Origin: Phanerochaete sordida
Lineage: Eukaryota > Basidiomycota > Agaricomycetes > Polyporales > Phanerochaetaceae
DNA length: 64,000 bases
Assembly (NCBI GenBank): GCA_019973155.2
Contig: BPQB01000013.1
Location: forward strand, 124,001-188,000
Reading direction: 5' to 3'
Shown: one piece after another, positions 12,601 through 24,160 of the stretch
Numbering within the stretch: the first letter of the stretch is position 1
How the letters are laid out: the number at the start of each line of letters is the position of its first letter
Program-made: the position numbers and the translations under genes
Notes under the pieces: generated by a model
Told to the model about the DNA's origin: nothing
The model's database searches: none
What the model saw: the letters and a program-made list of their open reading frames with translations, nothing else

Positions 12601-15600
12601 AGTCCAGGTGTGGCAGGCGCGGAGAGGCGCGCGCGCGGCGCGCGACGCGCGACGCGACGCGCTACCCGCTTGAATACCTCCTGCGGGGCATCGATTTACA
12701 CGCGATAAGAGACGGTAAAGTGCCCAATTGGCTGCGTCAAGTGGAGGTCCACTTAAATTTACCGTAAATTAATCGCGATTTACCGACCCCAGTGTAGCCT
12801 CGCTGGCGCACTGACAGTCGAAAGCCTCGATTTACCACTTTCGACTCATCATTCTCGTGTAGCTGGGGCTCGCATCTCTTACGCTCATTACTAGGGTATA
12901 GAATTAAGAGGAGCATCATATATTAATCTTGTTATATACTGAGTTAATAGGGACATGAACTTGACGCAACACCCGGGCACTTCAACCATCTACACGCTCT
13001 CGGAGGCAGCCTGAACATGGCTGCGGGCGTGTTGAGCAGCGTGAACACACCGCGCGCGCGTAGTTCATAACATGAAGGAAGGGCGAGAGCGTTAACGAGA
13101 AGAGACGCTTTGCCACGATGTGCGGCGCGCGGTTCACCGGGAGCCAGGAATCAGGACTGCACTGCAGTCGCGATCAACGTCGTCGATAGAGAACGATATC
13201 TGGGAGACGTACCTCCTCATTGGCAGGCACCGGTACGTGTGATACCGCGGAGCACACACATGTGCTTTGCGCGGCTCCGGGCTAACGTGTGCCTCCGCCG
13301 CTGAGCTGCCAGACGCGCAAGCTACTCGCATCGAGTCTGCACAAACTGCTCTGCTGCGCTGCACACGCAAGCACTTGCCCGCACACCGACTTTGCCCCGG
13401 CATACGTCAGGCGTCGATCGCACGCGTCGATGGGATCCTCCAGAGCCGGTGCGAGGGAAGTGGTGTCAGCCGACACCGGTGATGGGACGCGGGACACGCA
13501 AAGAACGCTTGGGCAGGGGGGATGCTGCCTCGGGGTGCTGCCTCGCGTGGGCTTCGCGATGTGTGCCGCGGCGTCGAGTCGTCGAGGTACGGGCAGGAGG
13601 AGGCAAGTGTGCGTTTCAAGTCTATCGGCCAGGCTGTAATCGTCGCTTGAGCTGGCTCGTTTGTGATCCCGAAGGAGATTCGGACTCACCGTTGTGGGTA
13701 ATATGTCTTGCAGCCAGCCGTACTCGTTGTTTGACGCAAAGCGTGGCGCACCGAGCTTGAGGGCAGCCTTCTCCGAGTCCTATGCAGCCTTCATCTTTGC
13801 AGCCAGCCTCCGCAAATTGGCGTCCTACGCGCGCACCTAGTCCTATACCCTGATGTCTCCGCGTTCAACCCTCACCCCCGGCAGGTACGTGCGCATGTCC
13901 GCGTTCGCCTCGCTCTCCGCGTATCGTGGAGACCAGGACATGCAATTCGGCGGGCCGACTTTATGTTCCGCGCTCCTGCCGCCCGCGCCACCCACTGCCG
14001 ACGTTCATGCGTCGCACTGCGCTCGTGCTTCGTCGCCAAATCGCCCTCGCACATCGTCCACTGTCGCGATCGATTCCCTGCGCTTGGCGATACCTTGGCG
14101 CCCTGCGCCCGCTGTCGGTGAGTGAGGGAGATGTCCGCCAGGACGTATTCGACTTCTTGGGCGAGATCCGGCGAGGCGTGGTCTGGCGAGGCGCGGTCCG
14201 GCGTGAATTCCACGACTTCATGGGAGGCCACAGCGCGCAGCGCGCGTTCTTGCACAGTCGGCCCGGAGATACTGTCGAAGTGTACCGCGGGTGACACTTC
14301 GCACGGCTTCGCAGGCCTTGAAACGTGGTCGACGTCTTCTCAGAGCTTACTACATTCTGTGTGGCAAATCGTGAGCTTATTCCTGTAGTACTAAGGAACA
14401 AAAGAACCTTACGCTAGACCTCAAGACCTCACCGTACCCCTCTAAACTCCATTTCTGCTCATCTGCTGCCCGTCTCGGCTAGCTTCGGCACTACCCCACG
14501 GCCTTGCGAGGACGCTGCATGCTCAGTTGACGCAAGCGCAGCACTTCGCTGCCACTTCCGCTTCGCACTTCGGCATCCGCGCGACTTGAGGAGCGACACG
14601 CTCGACACACCCACGCTGAAGTGGCGGCATGTCGACGCCGCACGCTAGGTTCTCTCGCTGGACTGGGTCGCGGAGGCAGGGATGCGGGCAGGGGAGAGGG
14701 GCGCACGGTGGAGTGGCCAGGAACGTGCCTGCACAGGCCAACGCGGCCGCGCGCGCGCTCAGGCTGGGGCGACGTGCTGCGAGCCAGGTGGTGCAGAAGC
14801 AGGAGCGCCGTGATGCGACACGGGGAACTGCTCTAGGCGACGTAGGGCCGAGCGCAGAGGCTCGGGTTCGTCCGTATAATGCGCGTCGTGAGTATGCTGT
14901 GGGAAGCTAGCAGCCTGGCGAGGCTGGCGTGCACGATTCTGACTGACAAGGCGGGCCGACTAAGGTGGGTCTGCAGCGCGCAATTGGGTACGTAGAGGAG
15001 GGAAAGGGAGGGGACACATAAAGCGAGAGCGCCGCGAGCTTGAGATTGTCGCCTTCGCAGTCGAGTGCGCTGCAAGTGGGGTGGGGTGGCGGCCGGTGAT
15101 TAATCGGGACTGATAGTCGGTGCGCACACATCAAGCTCTTGCCCATTACCGCCCGTTAGGCGAGGTGGCAAAGGCAGTACTCTCTTGAGGAAGGAGAGGC
15201 TTGATCTCGAGGCGGGAGGCAAGAACAAGTCGAACATCGTCCCGCGCGTGCGCGTGCGGGGAAAGCGAGCGAGCGCCACCACGCGTTCGTCCATAACAGG
15301 TAGCTAGGCCGGCGGGTCGGTACATCTGATGGGATCAAGCGGTGCTCTAACTCGAGGCTTTACGGCCGATTTACTCTGCGTGACGGTAAATAGCTTCAAA
15401 TAAACTGACTTGATCTCGGCGTCGCTCCACATCCACTCTTCAAGACCGCCACTGCGGAAAAGTTCGTGTCGTTCGCTGACGAGGACCTACGGGCGAGGTG
15501 AACGACAGTTTCGAAATCTGATGCATAAAGACGCACCTCTAAAGTGAGTTCGCAGTCCGCCATTCTGCGCAGCAGAAGCAACATTGCGTTATACAGGTCG

Positions 15601-16848
15601 CTGCGGGCTGTCCAGTCAGTGATAGAGTCGTTCCGTAGGAGGCTGGCAAGGAGCTCGGGCAGCTGGGACATCTGCAAAAGTGCCGTGATAGAGGGGTGCG
15701 GAAGCATGTCGTAGACTTGAGCTTCGTCTGCGTATGGTGCTGGAAGGAGCGAGGTGACTGTCTTCAGTGCACGGACGATTATTTCGTCCCAATGTGCTGC
15801 GAGCGCAGCCTGCGTGGAGTGATCAGTAGTAGTAGCCTGTTGACCTCTTCCCCTCCCGCGACTACGACCGCGTCCTCGTCCTCGGGGTGCGGATGGCATG
15901 TGTAGATAGTCATCAAATTCAAGCTCATAGAAGTCGAATCCACCCGTCGATCCTGTTGCGTATCCTGTACCGCCAGGCCCGACTGTAGAGGCGGGAGTCT
16001 TTCGTCGCGTCGATGCTGTTTCTTTAGCACGGCTATTTGACATGGCTCGTTCGCCGATACACTGTCGGTCGAAGCCACCCAGAGCTTCGAAGAGGGCGAC
16101 GGCACGGATCTCAGCGCAGCAGCTTAACACTTGGCAGCTATCGTCAACTCTGCCTTTGCATCCTGGTCTGCAGTCAAGTACTTTGAAGCAGCCGCGACAA
16201 TGGATGCATTGGCACGATGGACATGTTGCGTGTAGTAGGTGCACTAGACTCATGGGAGGCAGCTGCGCTGAAGAATAGACGACCTATATTCTTTGTTCGC
16301 GTCATATTACAAAGGAGTGCAGGATGGGGGACTCGTACATATCCACGAGGCGAGGGAACGTTTGTCTGGCATTTCGCACATTGCCGTGTGCCCACAAACA
16401 AGTCCTTGTGTCCTACTAGCCTTGTACTAGGCAGGCTGTCGTGCGTACTATCCTCGTCGCGGTTAAGCATTGCGATGCGGCTGGAACTTGAAGGCGCGAT
16501 AGTGGGGAAGGCTGACGGCAGTGGCTGTTCTGCCGCGTCGGCAGCGGCCCACTCTGCTTGAAGCTTTCTTGCGAGGGCCTCGTCACCGCCAGGGGAAGAT
16601 TCGTCCGAGATTAGGATGGGCTCGTCCAATCTGCTGGGGCCAGCCTGTGGCGCTTGGTCGACGCCCGCTCGCTCGGTCTGGAGCTGTCTGGCAAGGGCTT
16701 CACTCTGTTCTTGCTGCTTGATTTGTGCAAGAATGACCTCCATGTCGTCGTCATCGCTGTCTACGATAATGACTTCTTTGTGCTGCGCTCGTCGCTTGGG
16801 CGGGCGGCTGGAGGGCCCTGTGACGGACTGGCGGCGTTTTCGGGCCAT
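3630..16848 (-). CDS. Ubiquitin-conjugating (UBC/E2) protein with N-terminal Cys-rich region, split by a 10.26-kb intron
   Basis: Two separated minus-strand blocks read as one protein. The 5' block (16848-15410) encodes a basic start (MARKRRQS), acidic segments with repeated LARQLQ/LARKLQ elements, a Cys-rich region with several CxxC pairs (CAKCQ, CPSCQCIHCRGC), an RGG-like stretch (GRGRGRSRGRGRG) and a helical region ending GGLEEWMWSDAEIK. The 3' block (5145-3630) encodes DKWAESSDG, a helical linker, then a UBC fold of the BIRC6/UBE2O type. Its catalytic Cys lies in NCGKVCLSLLGTW, followed by GRPEEQWS and a very acidic C-terminus. Donor AA|GTCAGT at 15409 and acceptor GGGAG at 5146 join in phase to give DAEIKDKWAESS. 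Known role of the family: accepts ubiquitin from E1 and transfers it to substrates. That both halves belong to one mushroom family is from my knowledge of such proteins; that the gene is still spliced is inference. One 3' intron junction (near 3870-3930) is uncertain. Confidence 0.72.
5206..5520. repeat. Imperfect tandem duplication, about 172-180 bp unit
   Basis: The order of landmarks AAAGCGAACC, GGCGCGCGCGCCTC-like sequence, CCCGCACTCGCTCGCTCG, pyrimidine-rich TGTCC/CCCGCCTCC runs and CTGGTCCGTGG occurs at 5206-5327 and again at 5378-5507. The spacing between equivalent landmarks is 172-180 bp. Three adjacent TCCTG units lie at about 5256-5272 in the first copy. It sits just inside the left edge of the interval that splits the E2 gene. 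Confidence 0.6.
5521..6526. other. No supported gene
   Basis: Open frames here are short and their translations are low-complexity (Arg, Pro, Ser, Ala) on both strands. One minus-strand frame near 6319-6567 has a hydrophobic run (GGIIVFAVAQTAY), but I cannot extend it into a believable gene. I read this as non-coding or decayed sequence inside the E2 gap. Confidence 0.35.
6527..7325 (+). CDS. Hypothetical protein (start and first junction unresolved)
   Basis: The 3' half is convincing as coding. A frame with HWDRLRDAIQWAIMTPGP runs to about 7051 and splices (donor GTCGCC, acceptor ACGCGCAG) in phase to GGYPLYGAGDEIMAV and on to a stop at 7323-7325. Upstream, another open frame (6527-6905) with LLQRWRHTLFELCAL and WLPGSWVTAEFHVTG probably belongs to the same gene, but it needs an intron whose best candidates (6868-6905 or 6814-6905) are short or have a weak donor. 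No ATG is fixed. I recognise no domain. It lies inside the interval that splits the E2 gene, in the opposite orientation to its neighbours. Confidence 0.4.
7422..9965 (-). CDS. Crypton-type tyrosine recombinase with GCR1-like C-terminal domain
   Basis: Six exons (9965-9583, 9528-9211, 9148-9000, 8931-8573, 8505-7673, 7629-7422) sum to 2250 nt, a complete frame of 749 residues. The Lys-rich start is MGKAAKKKK. An N-terminal helical DNA-binding segment begins near LSENTKKTYKGYV. The catalytic domain shows a first Arg box (LWTRNNELAEL), the HxxR box (THSFRRGGAQYR), a Trp box (RWWGGWAKGEH) and the candidate nucleophile Tyr in TLIKYLTDEL. A Pro-rich linker (about residues 500-580) leads to a domain with ALKDWPPEWHMG and a basic tail, like the GCR1_C DNA-binding domain found in fungal Cryptons. 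Enzymes of this family cut and rejoin DNA through a Tyr-phosphate link. All tetrad boxes and all splice sites are intact, so it may be functional; that is inference. Confidence 0.88.
7422..9965 (-). mobile_element. Crypton-like YR transposon (coding core)
   Basis: The recombinase is the only protein a simple Crypton needs, so the element spans at least these coordinates. Cryptons characteristically lack long terminal repeats and inverted repeats, so their ends cannot be seen without an empty-site comparison. AT-rich sequence at 7370-7420 follows the stop and the XPG gene begins its 3' end at 10264, which limits a minimal element to roughly 7.33-10.26 kb unless the neighbours are cargo. Confidence 0.6.
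10264..12368 (-). CDS. XPG/Rad2-family (GEN1/Yen1-like) structure-specific nuclease
   Basis: Starts MGVPGLWK, the invariant N-terminus of the family. In order: a catalytic Asp in GYRLGVDASIW, VFVFDGPDRPAVKR, the acidic cluster CWEAPGEAEAELA, NDGDAFVFGA and LSGGDY, so every acidic metal-binding position I can check is present. A helix-hairpin region follows (DGLEHCGPSTAFGL), then a GEN1-like middle region (FPDLAVVKAYAQP, FSFGKPAKLVPKFEKYVWP) and a basic, Ser-rich tail. Seven introns are needed. The last (donor GTACGTCG, branch CTAAT, acceptor CACTCAG) opens a tail that includes VVDLT, FVDLT and ends SIINLDL. Family members cut flaps or Holliday junctions in a Mg-dependent reaction. Mushroom genomes carry several such genes; whether this is the true Yen1 orthologue or an element-borne relative I cannot tell. 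Nested in the E2 gap beside the recombinase. Confidence 0.87.
12626..12663. repeat. CG-rich simple repeat with ACGCG cores
   Basis: A run of GCGCGC and GACGCG units, including several ACGCG cores, about 260 bp upstream of the XPG nuclease start. ACGCG is the core of the MluI cell-cycle box bound by MBF in other fungi, so an S-phase element is possible. The run may equally be plain low-complexity sequence. Confidence 0.4.
12690..12840. repeat. Cluster of ATTTAC(C)/GGTAAA motifs with a 15-bp palindrome
   Basis: ATTTAC at 12695-12700, GGTAAA at 12715-12720, the palindrome AATTTACCGTAAATT at 12756-12770, ATTTACCG at 12778-12785 and ATTTACC at 12830-12836. The same 8-mer ATTTACCG is found at 5152-5159 and, reversed, at 15384-15391, the two edges of the E2 gap. 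It may be a protein-binding cluster, an internal end of a nested element, or a promoter feature of the XPG gene. Confidence 0.55.
12841..15370. other. No supported gene
   Basis: About 2.5 kb without a convincing reading frame. Translations on both strands are short, rich in Arg, Ser and His, and overlap in several frames, as expected of GC-rich non-coding DNA. AT-rich patches lie at 12890-12950 and around 15355-15400. Small G/C-rich direct repeats occur near 14168-14205 (GGCGAGGCGTGGTCTGGCGA-like). It may be decayed element sequence between the XPG gene and the right edge of the insertion. Confidence 0.35.
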
Positions 16849-17311
16849 CCGGGAGGGATGTAGTCGCCGTATGACGCGCTGCGGGGGTCGCTTAGCGTGT
16901 GGAGGAGGTCAAAAACGTCTGTCTGTGACGGCAAGAGGCAAGGGACGGAGAGGCGTCGGGCGTCTGAGTGCCCCGGATGCGGTAGGCGCGGGCGGCTGTC
17001 ACGTCGGCCGGCATTGCGGGACTGATACTCGCTGATACCCAACCTGAACCTCTCCTCCACCTCTCTTTTTTCTCACTCTTTTTCACGACCGTCACGCCCT
17101 GTGCTCTCGCTGCTCACCTGCTCTGCTGCTTGTCTGAGTCTCCGTTTGCATTCTCATTTTTTCTTGATCCCCCTACGCGGAGTTTCAGGTTGTTTCAGCG
17201 ACTGCCAGGCTTATACCACCGCATCGCCAGTCAACTGATTACTGCGTCATTTCCCACTCTGCATCCGCTTTCACGTCTCCCACACCAACGACATTACGAT
17301 ACGTCTGAAAA
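16849..17311. promoter_or_regulatory. Divergent promoter region: E2 gene (-) and GCK kinase (+)
   Basis: A 463-bp spacer between two divergent starts. The kinase side has long pyrimidine runs (for example CTCTCTTTTTTCTCACTCTTTTT near 17060-17090), typical of transcription-start regions in basidiomycetes. No TATA box or recognised operator is clear. Confidence 0.45.
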
Positions 17312-19354
<2,043 letters not shown>

Positions 19355-19758
19355 GCAGCTTGCCAACACCGTCGCAGCAGGTTCCGTATACCAGGCCCGT
19401 CTCCGCGCCATTTTTCTCATCTCTCCATCTTGAATACCAATCTCTCTCGCACACTCATCCTCTGAATCGGACATACCACTCCATCCGCTGATTCCCTTCC
19501 CCCTCTCACCATCTCCCAATCGTCCATTCATCTCTCCATCGCGACCCCTACGTATGTAGCATCGCGCGCAGACCCAACAAGCCTCCGCATGTATCACTAC
19601 TACAACAGATGTATACCTCTCACCCGCCTCTTGCAGTAGTAGCTTACCCGCACCCGCATCGCGTCCCGAGTTCCGTACCATCCCGCCGCTGATATATTGT
19701 ATACCTCTGCAGGCATATTATAGTACAGCTAATCCAAAGGTTACACGCTCCGAGGTCC
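19355..19758. other. Convergent intergenic spacer (3' ends of kinase and AP-3 delta)
   Basis: About 400 bp between two stop codons. Mostly pyrimidine-rich, with AT-rich TATATTGTATACC and CATATTATAGTACAGC near 19690-19735 that may serve polyadenylation of the minus-strand gene. No gene seen. Confidence 0.4.
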
Positions 19759-22700
19759 CTACGGCTCCGCTGAGGCCGTCGTCCGTTTCTTCTTACTGGT
19801 CTCGCCCGTGCGTTTCTTCTTCTTGACCCTCGTCACTGTGATTGGAGCGGGTGCTGCGACGTCCGCGCCATGTGAGGGCTCCCAGACAGGCGTGTCGGCA
19901 GCCGCTGCTCCGTTTCCGTTCGCGGGCGCGGGTATGGGCGGCGTCTGCGACTTGGCACGCATGAAGTCGGGCATCTCGCCGACCCTGTCGACGACGAACG
20001 CTTGCGGCGTCGTTGCGCGTGGTGTGCTCCGGAGGCTCGGTAGGCGCGAGCCCGCTGTCGTACTCTTCAGCTGACAAACTCACCAGACGGTGGTGCAAGT
20101 CGCTTACCTGAGGACTGCGGTAGCGGCGGTAGGTCGTCCAGGCGCACGACGGGAATTGCATCGACGTCCTCCGCAGGCGCGCGCGCTGAGGAACGGTCGT
20201 CTGCAAGGTAAAATGGGTCGTCGCGCTGTCGCTCGAGGCGCTCGGCTTTGCGCTGTGCACAAGGTCAGCTCTCCGAAGCCAGGAGCAGTGCTTCGACTTA
20301 CTCGCTCGCGCTGTGCGCGCTCCTCCTCCGTCTCCTCTTGCGTGGGCGCAAGCACCTCCCCGGGCACGTCTTCCCCGTCCCTGCGCTTCTTCTTCTTCCC
20401 CTTCGTCCCCTCCCGCTCCTTCCCCTTGCCCTTCTTCTTCCGCACCGGCTCTTCTTCGCCGTCGATACCCTCGACGGTCTCTTCAGCAGGCGGCGGCACT
20501 ATCCACGCATTCAAGTCAAGGCCTTCGGGCACCAGTACGTGTGACTGCGCGACCGGCGCGACGGGGTTCAGCTCGTGTGTCGCGAAGAGCGGACGCACGA
20601 GATAGAGCCCCTTCGGGAACCGCGGTGCTTCGTCGTCCGCAGGCGCTGCGCCGAATCCCTCGTCAGCGGCGTAGTCAAGGCCGTTGGCTGCGGGCTTAGG
20701 CTGGAAGGAGGAGACGTCGGCGCGCACAAACGCAAGAAGCTGGAGGAAGTTTGCCGCCTGTGCAAATAGAGTAGTCAGTCTCAGGTCGGACACATGCAGT
20801 GATTCAGAACCGGACATACGCGCTCCTGCACTTCAATATCCGCATGCGCTGCGAACGCCCCAACGCGCTCGATCATAGTGTCGACTACGCCACGTACGCG
20901 TGGCAGCTCCTCATCGTTCCAATCGTCCGCAAGGTCCGCAGCCCATGCACCGAACACTTTGACGGCCGCCTGGAGGTACACGGCGATCGTTTCTGGCGCG
21001 AGTCGGAACACCTCTGGGCGCAGGAGTGGCTCGAGCAGTTTCTGTGGATCAGCAAGCTCGCTGCGGAAAGTTAGGTTCGCATACATGTGACGAAGATCGG
21101 AGAAAACTCACCTGCAATGTTCGCCGCAAATCCACGCCGCAGCCCAGAGCGCTTGTGCGCAGCTGCTATCGTCGTCCGCATTCACGAGGAAGCTGTCGTC
21201 GTTGAGGAGCTTCGCCATGAGTTGCACAGCGTACGGCCGCGCAGCTCGCACGCGTGCGGTGACGTCCATGAGCTGCTCGCAGATCTGCGCACCGACATCG
21301 ACGTTCGCGACGTACGCGAGGTCGACGAGCACGGACAGGTACCACTCGAAGTCCGTGACGAATTCGTACGTATCTTGCGAGCAGAGCGTCAGGATGCGCT
21401 GCGCGAGGATCAGCCGGTATGCCGGGTTCTGTGACGGCGAGCCGACACGGGTGACTGAGGCCGGAGGCTGAGTATGCTGCGCGAGCGACTGCGCTGCGGA
21501 TGGAAGCGCGTTGTCGTTCCGGACTAGGTGTGACAGTAGTTGCTGAACGATTGACTGCAGGTTGTCTCTGTTCGCCTGAGATAGATTAGTAACAAGCAAT
21601 ATGTTGCATACGGGGCCAGCATACCATAGCCGAGATGAGGTCAAGGGCTCGCATACGAATACTGATGTCTTGATCGTTTACACTAGACATGATCATGCCT
21701 TGGTGCTCGGCGACCAGATGTGGGTGTGTCGGCACGATTTTAGCCATGGCCAGTAGGGCGATGTACTTCACTATTGCATACACTAAGCATTATTTTACAA
21801 CACAAATAGAATACACTCACAATTCTGGTCATCATCCTGCAGGAAGTTCGCCAGCTTTGTCACACATGTTCGCGCAAGTGAATGTCCTGATAGGCCCTGT
21901 AGCATACCACCGATGATGCAAGTATGCACGCATTCATAAAGTAGCGATATTGCGGGGGTGGTCGAAATGAGATCTGTAATGGGCGGCTGCAGCTTCTTTA
22001 CGAGGCGCGGTTCGTGAGGGGTGAGCGTGCCAAACTGAGTAGCTGTTAGTGTAAGCACGTCTTTCGTTACAGGGAAGCCTCTCACAAGCTTGATGATCTT
22101 GATCAGCATCCAGTTGTTTGAAGACGTGGTTAGTAAGTGAAATAGCTGAGGTGCTAGTGGGAGGTAGTCCCTGGGGTTTCGTCGCGCGAGCTCGCATATA
22201 ACGTTGACACTTGCGGTGACGACAGCTGCGCGATGCGTGAGTAGACTGTGAGTCGCGAGGAACGCGAGACGCACCAGGATCTGGATCGTCCAAACGCTCT
22301 CTCAGACGTGTCATAGCTTGTGGCGTCAGCTCAGGGTATTTGTCGAGCACATTGAACATCGCAAGGACGGCGCGCTTGCGGATGTGAGCCCTCGAGTGCG
22401 TGAGCATCTTGATGACATCCGGACCGAGGTCTCGAGCCAGGTCCGGAGTGACGATATGCGAAAAACCATTGAGAGTGACAGCAACGTCTTCCGGTTTTGA
22501 AGCAAAGTCCTATGAACCATCTATATAGTGAGGGGAAGGGTGACCTGTTCTTGCATGACGTACCTTCTTGAGCAGATTTGTTGTAAGCATCAGAACGTCC
22601 GTGTCCTGATTGAACGACTGAGTCGCGGCAAGGTATCCAATGGTCTTCAGGTGTATCTTGGGAGAGGACATGACCTCAACGACATGAAACGAGGCCCAGC

Positions 22701-22936
22701 TCATGTCATAGCCAAGCATGTCTAGCTAACCCTGACCTCAATTCGAGCGCACAGCGTAGATGCACGGTTTGCGTACGAACATATGTGAGTTTCAGGACAG
22801 CTGCCGCCTTCAGCTCCATGTCCTTGCTTCTGGTCTCCTGCCGTATCTCCTCGACGGCCTGGGCGATGAACTTGGCCTCATCCTTCTTGTTCGCGCGCAG
22901 GCCGCGGATGAGATCCTGGAGTGTCCGTTCCCACAT
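19759..22936 (-). CDS. APL5: AP-3 adaptor complex, delta subunit
   Basis: The N-terminus MWERTLQDLIRGLRANKKDE is characteristic of AP-3 delta. The rest of the trunk is an Armadillo/HEAT-like helical solenoid typical of adaptin large chains: SKDMELKAAAVLKLTY, the conserved MSWASFHVVEVMSS, ELARRNPRDYLPLAP, and a long run to WAAAWICGEHC and VYLQAAVKVFGAW. The C-terminal half is a charged, Lys-rich region (KKKGKGKERE, KKKKRTGETSKKKR) typical of the delta hinge. AP-3 sorts cargo from endosome/Golgi to the vacuole, clathrin-independently in fungi. Multiple short introns interrupt the trunk. The C-terminal splice between about 20050 and 20110 is less certain. Length fits the fungal delta chain, which lacks a canonical ear. 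Confidence 0.88.
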
Positions 22937-22966
22937 GTCTTCGCCGACCTTGGGAGCCCTGAGCGG

Positions 22967-23549
22967 CTAGCTCTGTGGTCGGGTCGTGGTGGTAGCGGGT
23001 ACGTTCCGCGTCGAATAGCGTGCGACGCGTTGGGGTGCGCGCGGATGAGTGGGTCGGAGGTCAAGCGAGTGGAGGTACGGTCCCCGACGCTCCTGCGCGA
23101 ATAGGCGCGCCACGTGCGTCACCTTCCCTTCCGGGACACCAGAATGCTTCATGATCATCTCCCTCAACGTTCTTTCCCTACCTCTACTCGAATGCGCAGT
23201 CCTACCACGCTCTGCCCTCCAGAATATTACCAAATTCTGCGGAGCATCCTTCCAAGTATCGTCTAGGTCGTTCAGGCTGACATCTTCCCCAAATTCAAGG
23301 ATTTCGTCAGCTCTAGACACAGAAGCGGAGCAGTCTTTAGGCTGTCCTTATATCTTCCGGACAGTCGTGTGTAAACGACCGTGGCGGCGTGGCCTGCTGA
23401 AGCCTTTGCTCACACACGAAGTCGATGTGCTCAGCTGCACTAAGTTCGACGTTGTTCCTGAAAGCTAACAATAAATCAACATCCCATCCGCCTGTATCAA
23501 CACCAGCATGCTGTGGCATCACACACACAGTAGTAGTGCTCTTGCTCAT
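22967..23549 (-). CDS. Possible small hypothetical protein (structure unresolved)
   Basis: Two adjacent minus-strand open frames look more protein-like than their shadows. One begins at ATG 23549 with MSKSTTTVCVMPQHAG and contains WDVDLLLAFRNNVELSAAEH. The other, in another frame, contains ADEILEFGEDVSLNDLDDTW followed by a plausible donor (TTG|GTAATATT). A GT-AG intron joining them in phase is not clear to me. No family recognised. It is divergent from nothing obvious and lies just upstream of AP-3 delta, so part of it may be that gene's promoter. Confidence 0.25.
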
Positions 23550-24160
23550 TTCTTCAATGGCCTTCTCACAGTATCAGGGCTGCTGGGCTAACGTAGGAAA
23601 TGTGGCTCGCGTTCATCACCTAATGGCTCATGTGGCGGCTAGGTTCGGAAGCACTACAGCCACGTTATGTACGTTCCTTAACTTGGTTGACGGGCTGCTA
23701 CGTTGACTGACATGTCGCTTTGCTAGCACGCATCACTCTCTCATTGCTGTCGCGATTAGGGGCTAGCGGTATGCAATGCTGTTGCCGGATTTGCAACAGC
23801 TTGTCGTCGCTTGGGATCGTTGGAATAACTCGCGCAGCGGCCCTGTGTCGTTCCCTGTGCTCATAGGAGTGTCCAGCGACGCCCCAGGCCTATCCGGCGT
23901 TGCGTCGGCCTGCAAGGGCATTGTGAGGCCATTTACGGACACACATCGCGCCGGCATTCCGATCTTGTGGAGAGCCAGGACGGGTTTCAGCATTGCTCGG
24001 AGGGGATGCCACAATGCCCGGCGCACGTCTTGTTCTCAGATGTGCAATTAGCTCGCTGATCCGTCGGCTCGCGCAGCGTCGCCCGAGACCATTCCGCCGG
24101 GGGGCATAAATGGCCCTCGGACATGCGTGATGCAAGACCCGCCCTACGCACCTCTCAGCC
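23550..24160. other. No supported gene; upstream of the 2OG oxygenase
   Basis: Open frames on both strands are short and unlike any family I know. The final 60 bases, with a CATAAATGG-like patch at 24107-24115, probably form the promoter and leader of the oxygenase gene. Confidence 0.35.

Larger units (their letters stand above)
5151..15391. mobile_element. Candidate composite mobile element bounded by ATTTACCG-like ends
   Basis: The left edge reads AATTTACCGC from 5151 and the right edge reads GACGGTAAAT to 15391, giving inverted 8-nt ends ATTTACCG/CGGTAAAT. The interior carries a tyrosine recombinase, an XPG-type nuclease and one unknown gene. No target-site duplication is obvious beside the ends. 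The termini are short, and classic Cryptons lack inverted repeats, so the limits and the idea of one cargo-carrying element are inference. Nested insertions of different age would look the same. Confidence 0.35.
5146..15409. other. 10,264-nt interval separating the two halves of the E2 gene (giant intron or insertion)
   Basis: The interval begins (minus strand) with a usable donor, GTCAGT, and ends with an AG acceptor that keeps the reading frame. Other introns in the window are about 45-65 nt, so this one is some 150 times longer. It contains three gene-like units: a hypothetical protein, a tyrosine recombinase and an XPG nuclease. If ATTTACCG-type ends mark an insert, only about 23 nt of older intron would remain. 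That suggests the insertion either hit an exon or brought its own splice signals. A misassembly joining unrelated loci cannot be excluded from sequence alone. Confidence 0.6.

Noticed and set aside
12626..12663. CG-rich run as part of rDNA or a CpG island gene start
   Set aside because: Too short and repetitive with no adjacent coding start; reported only as a simple repeat with ACGCG cores.
3630..16848. Calling the E2 halves as two unrelated genes
   Set aside because: The halves meet at matching splice sites in phase and in the order expected for the mushroom UBC family, so I report one gene, with the alternative noted.
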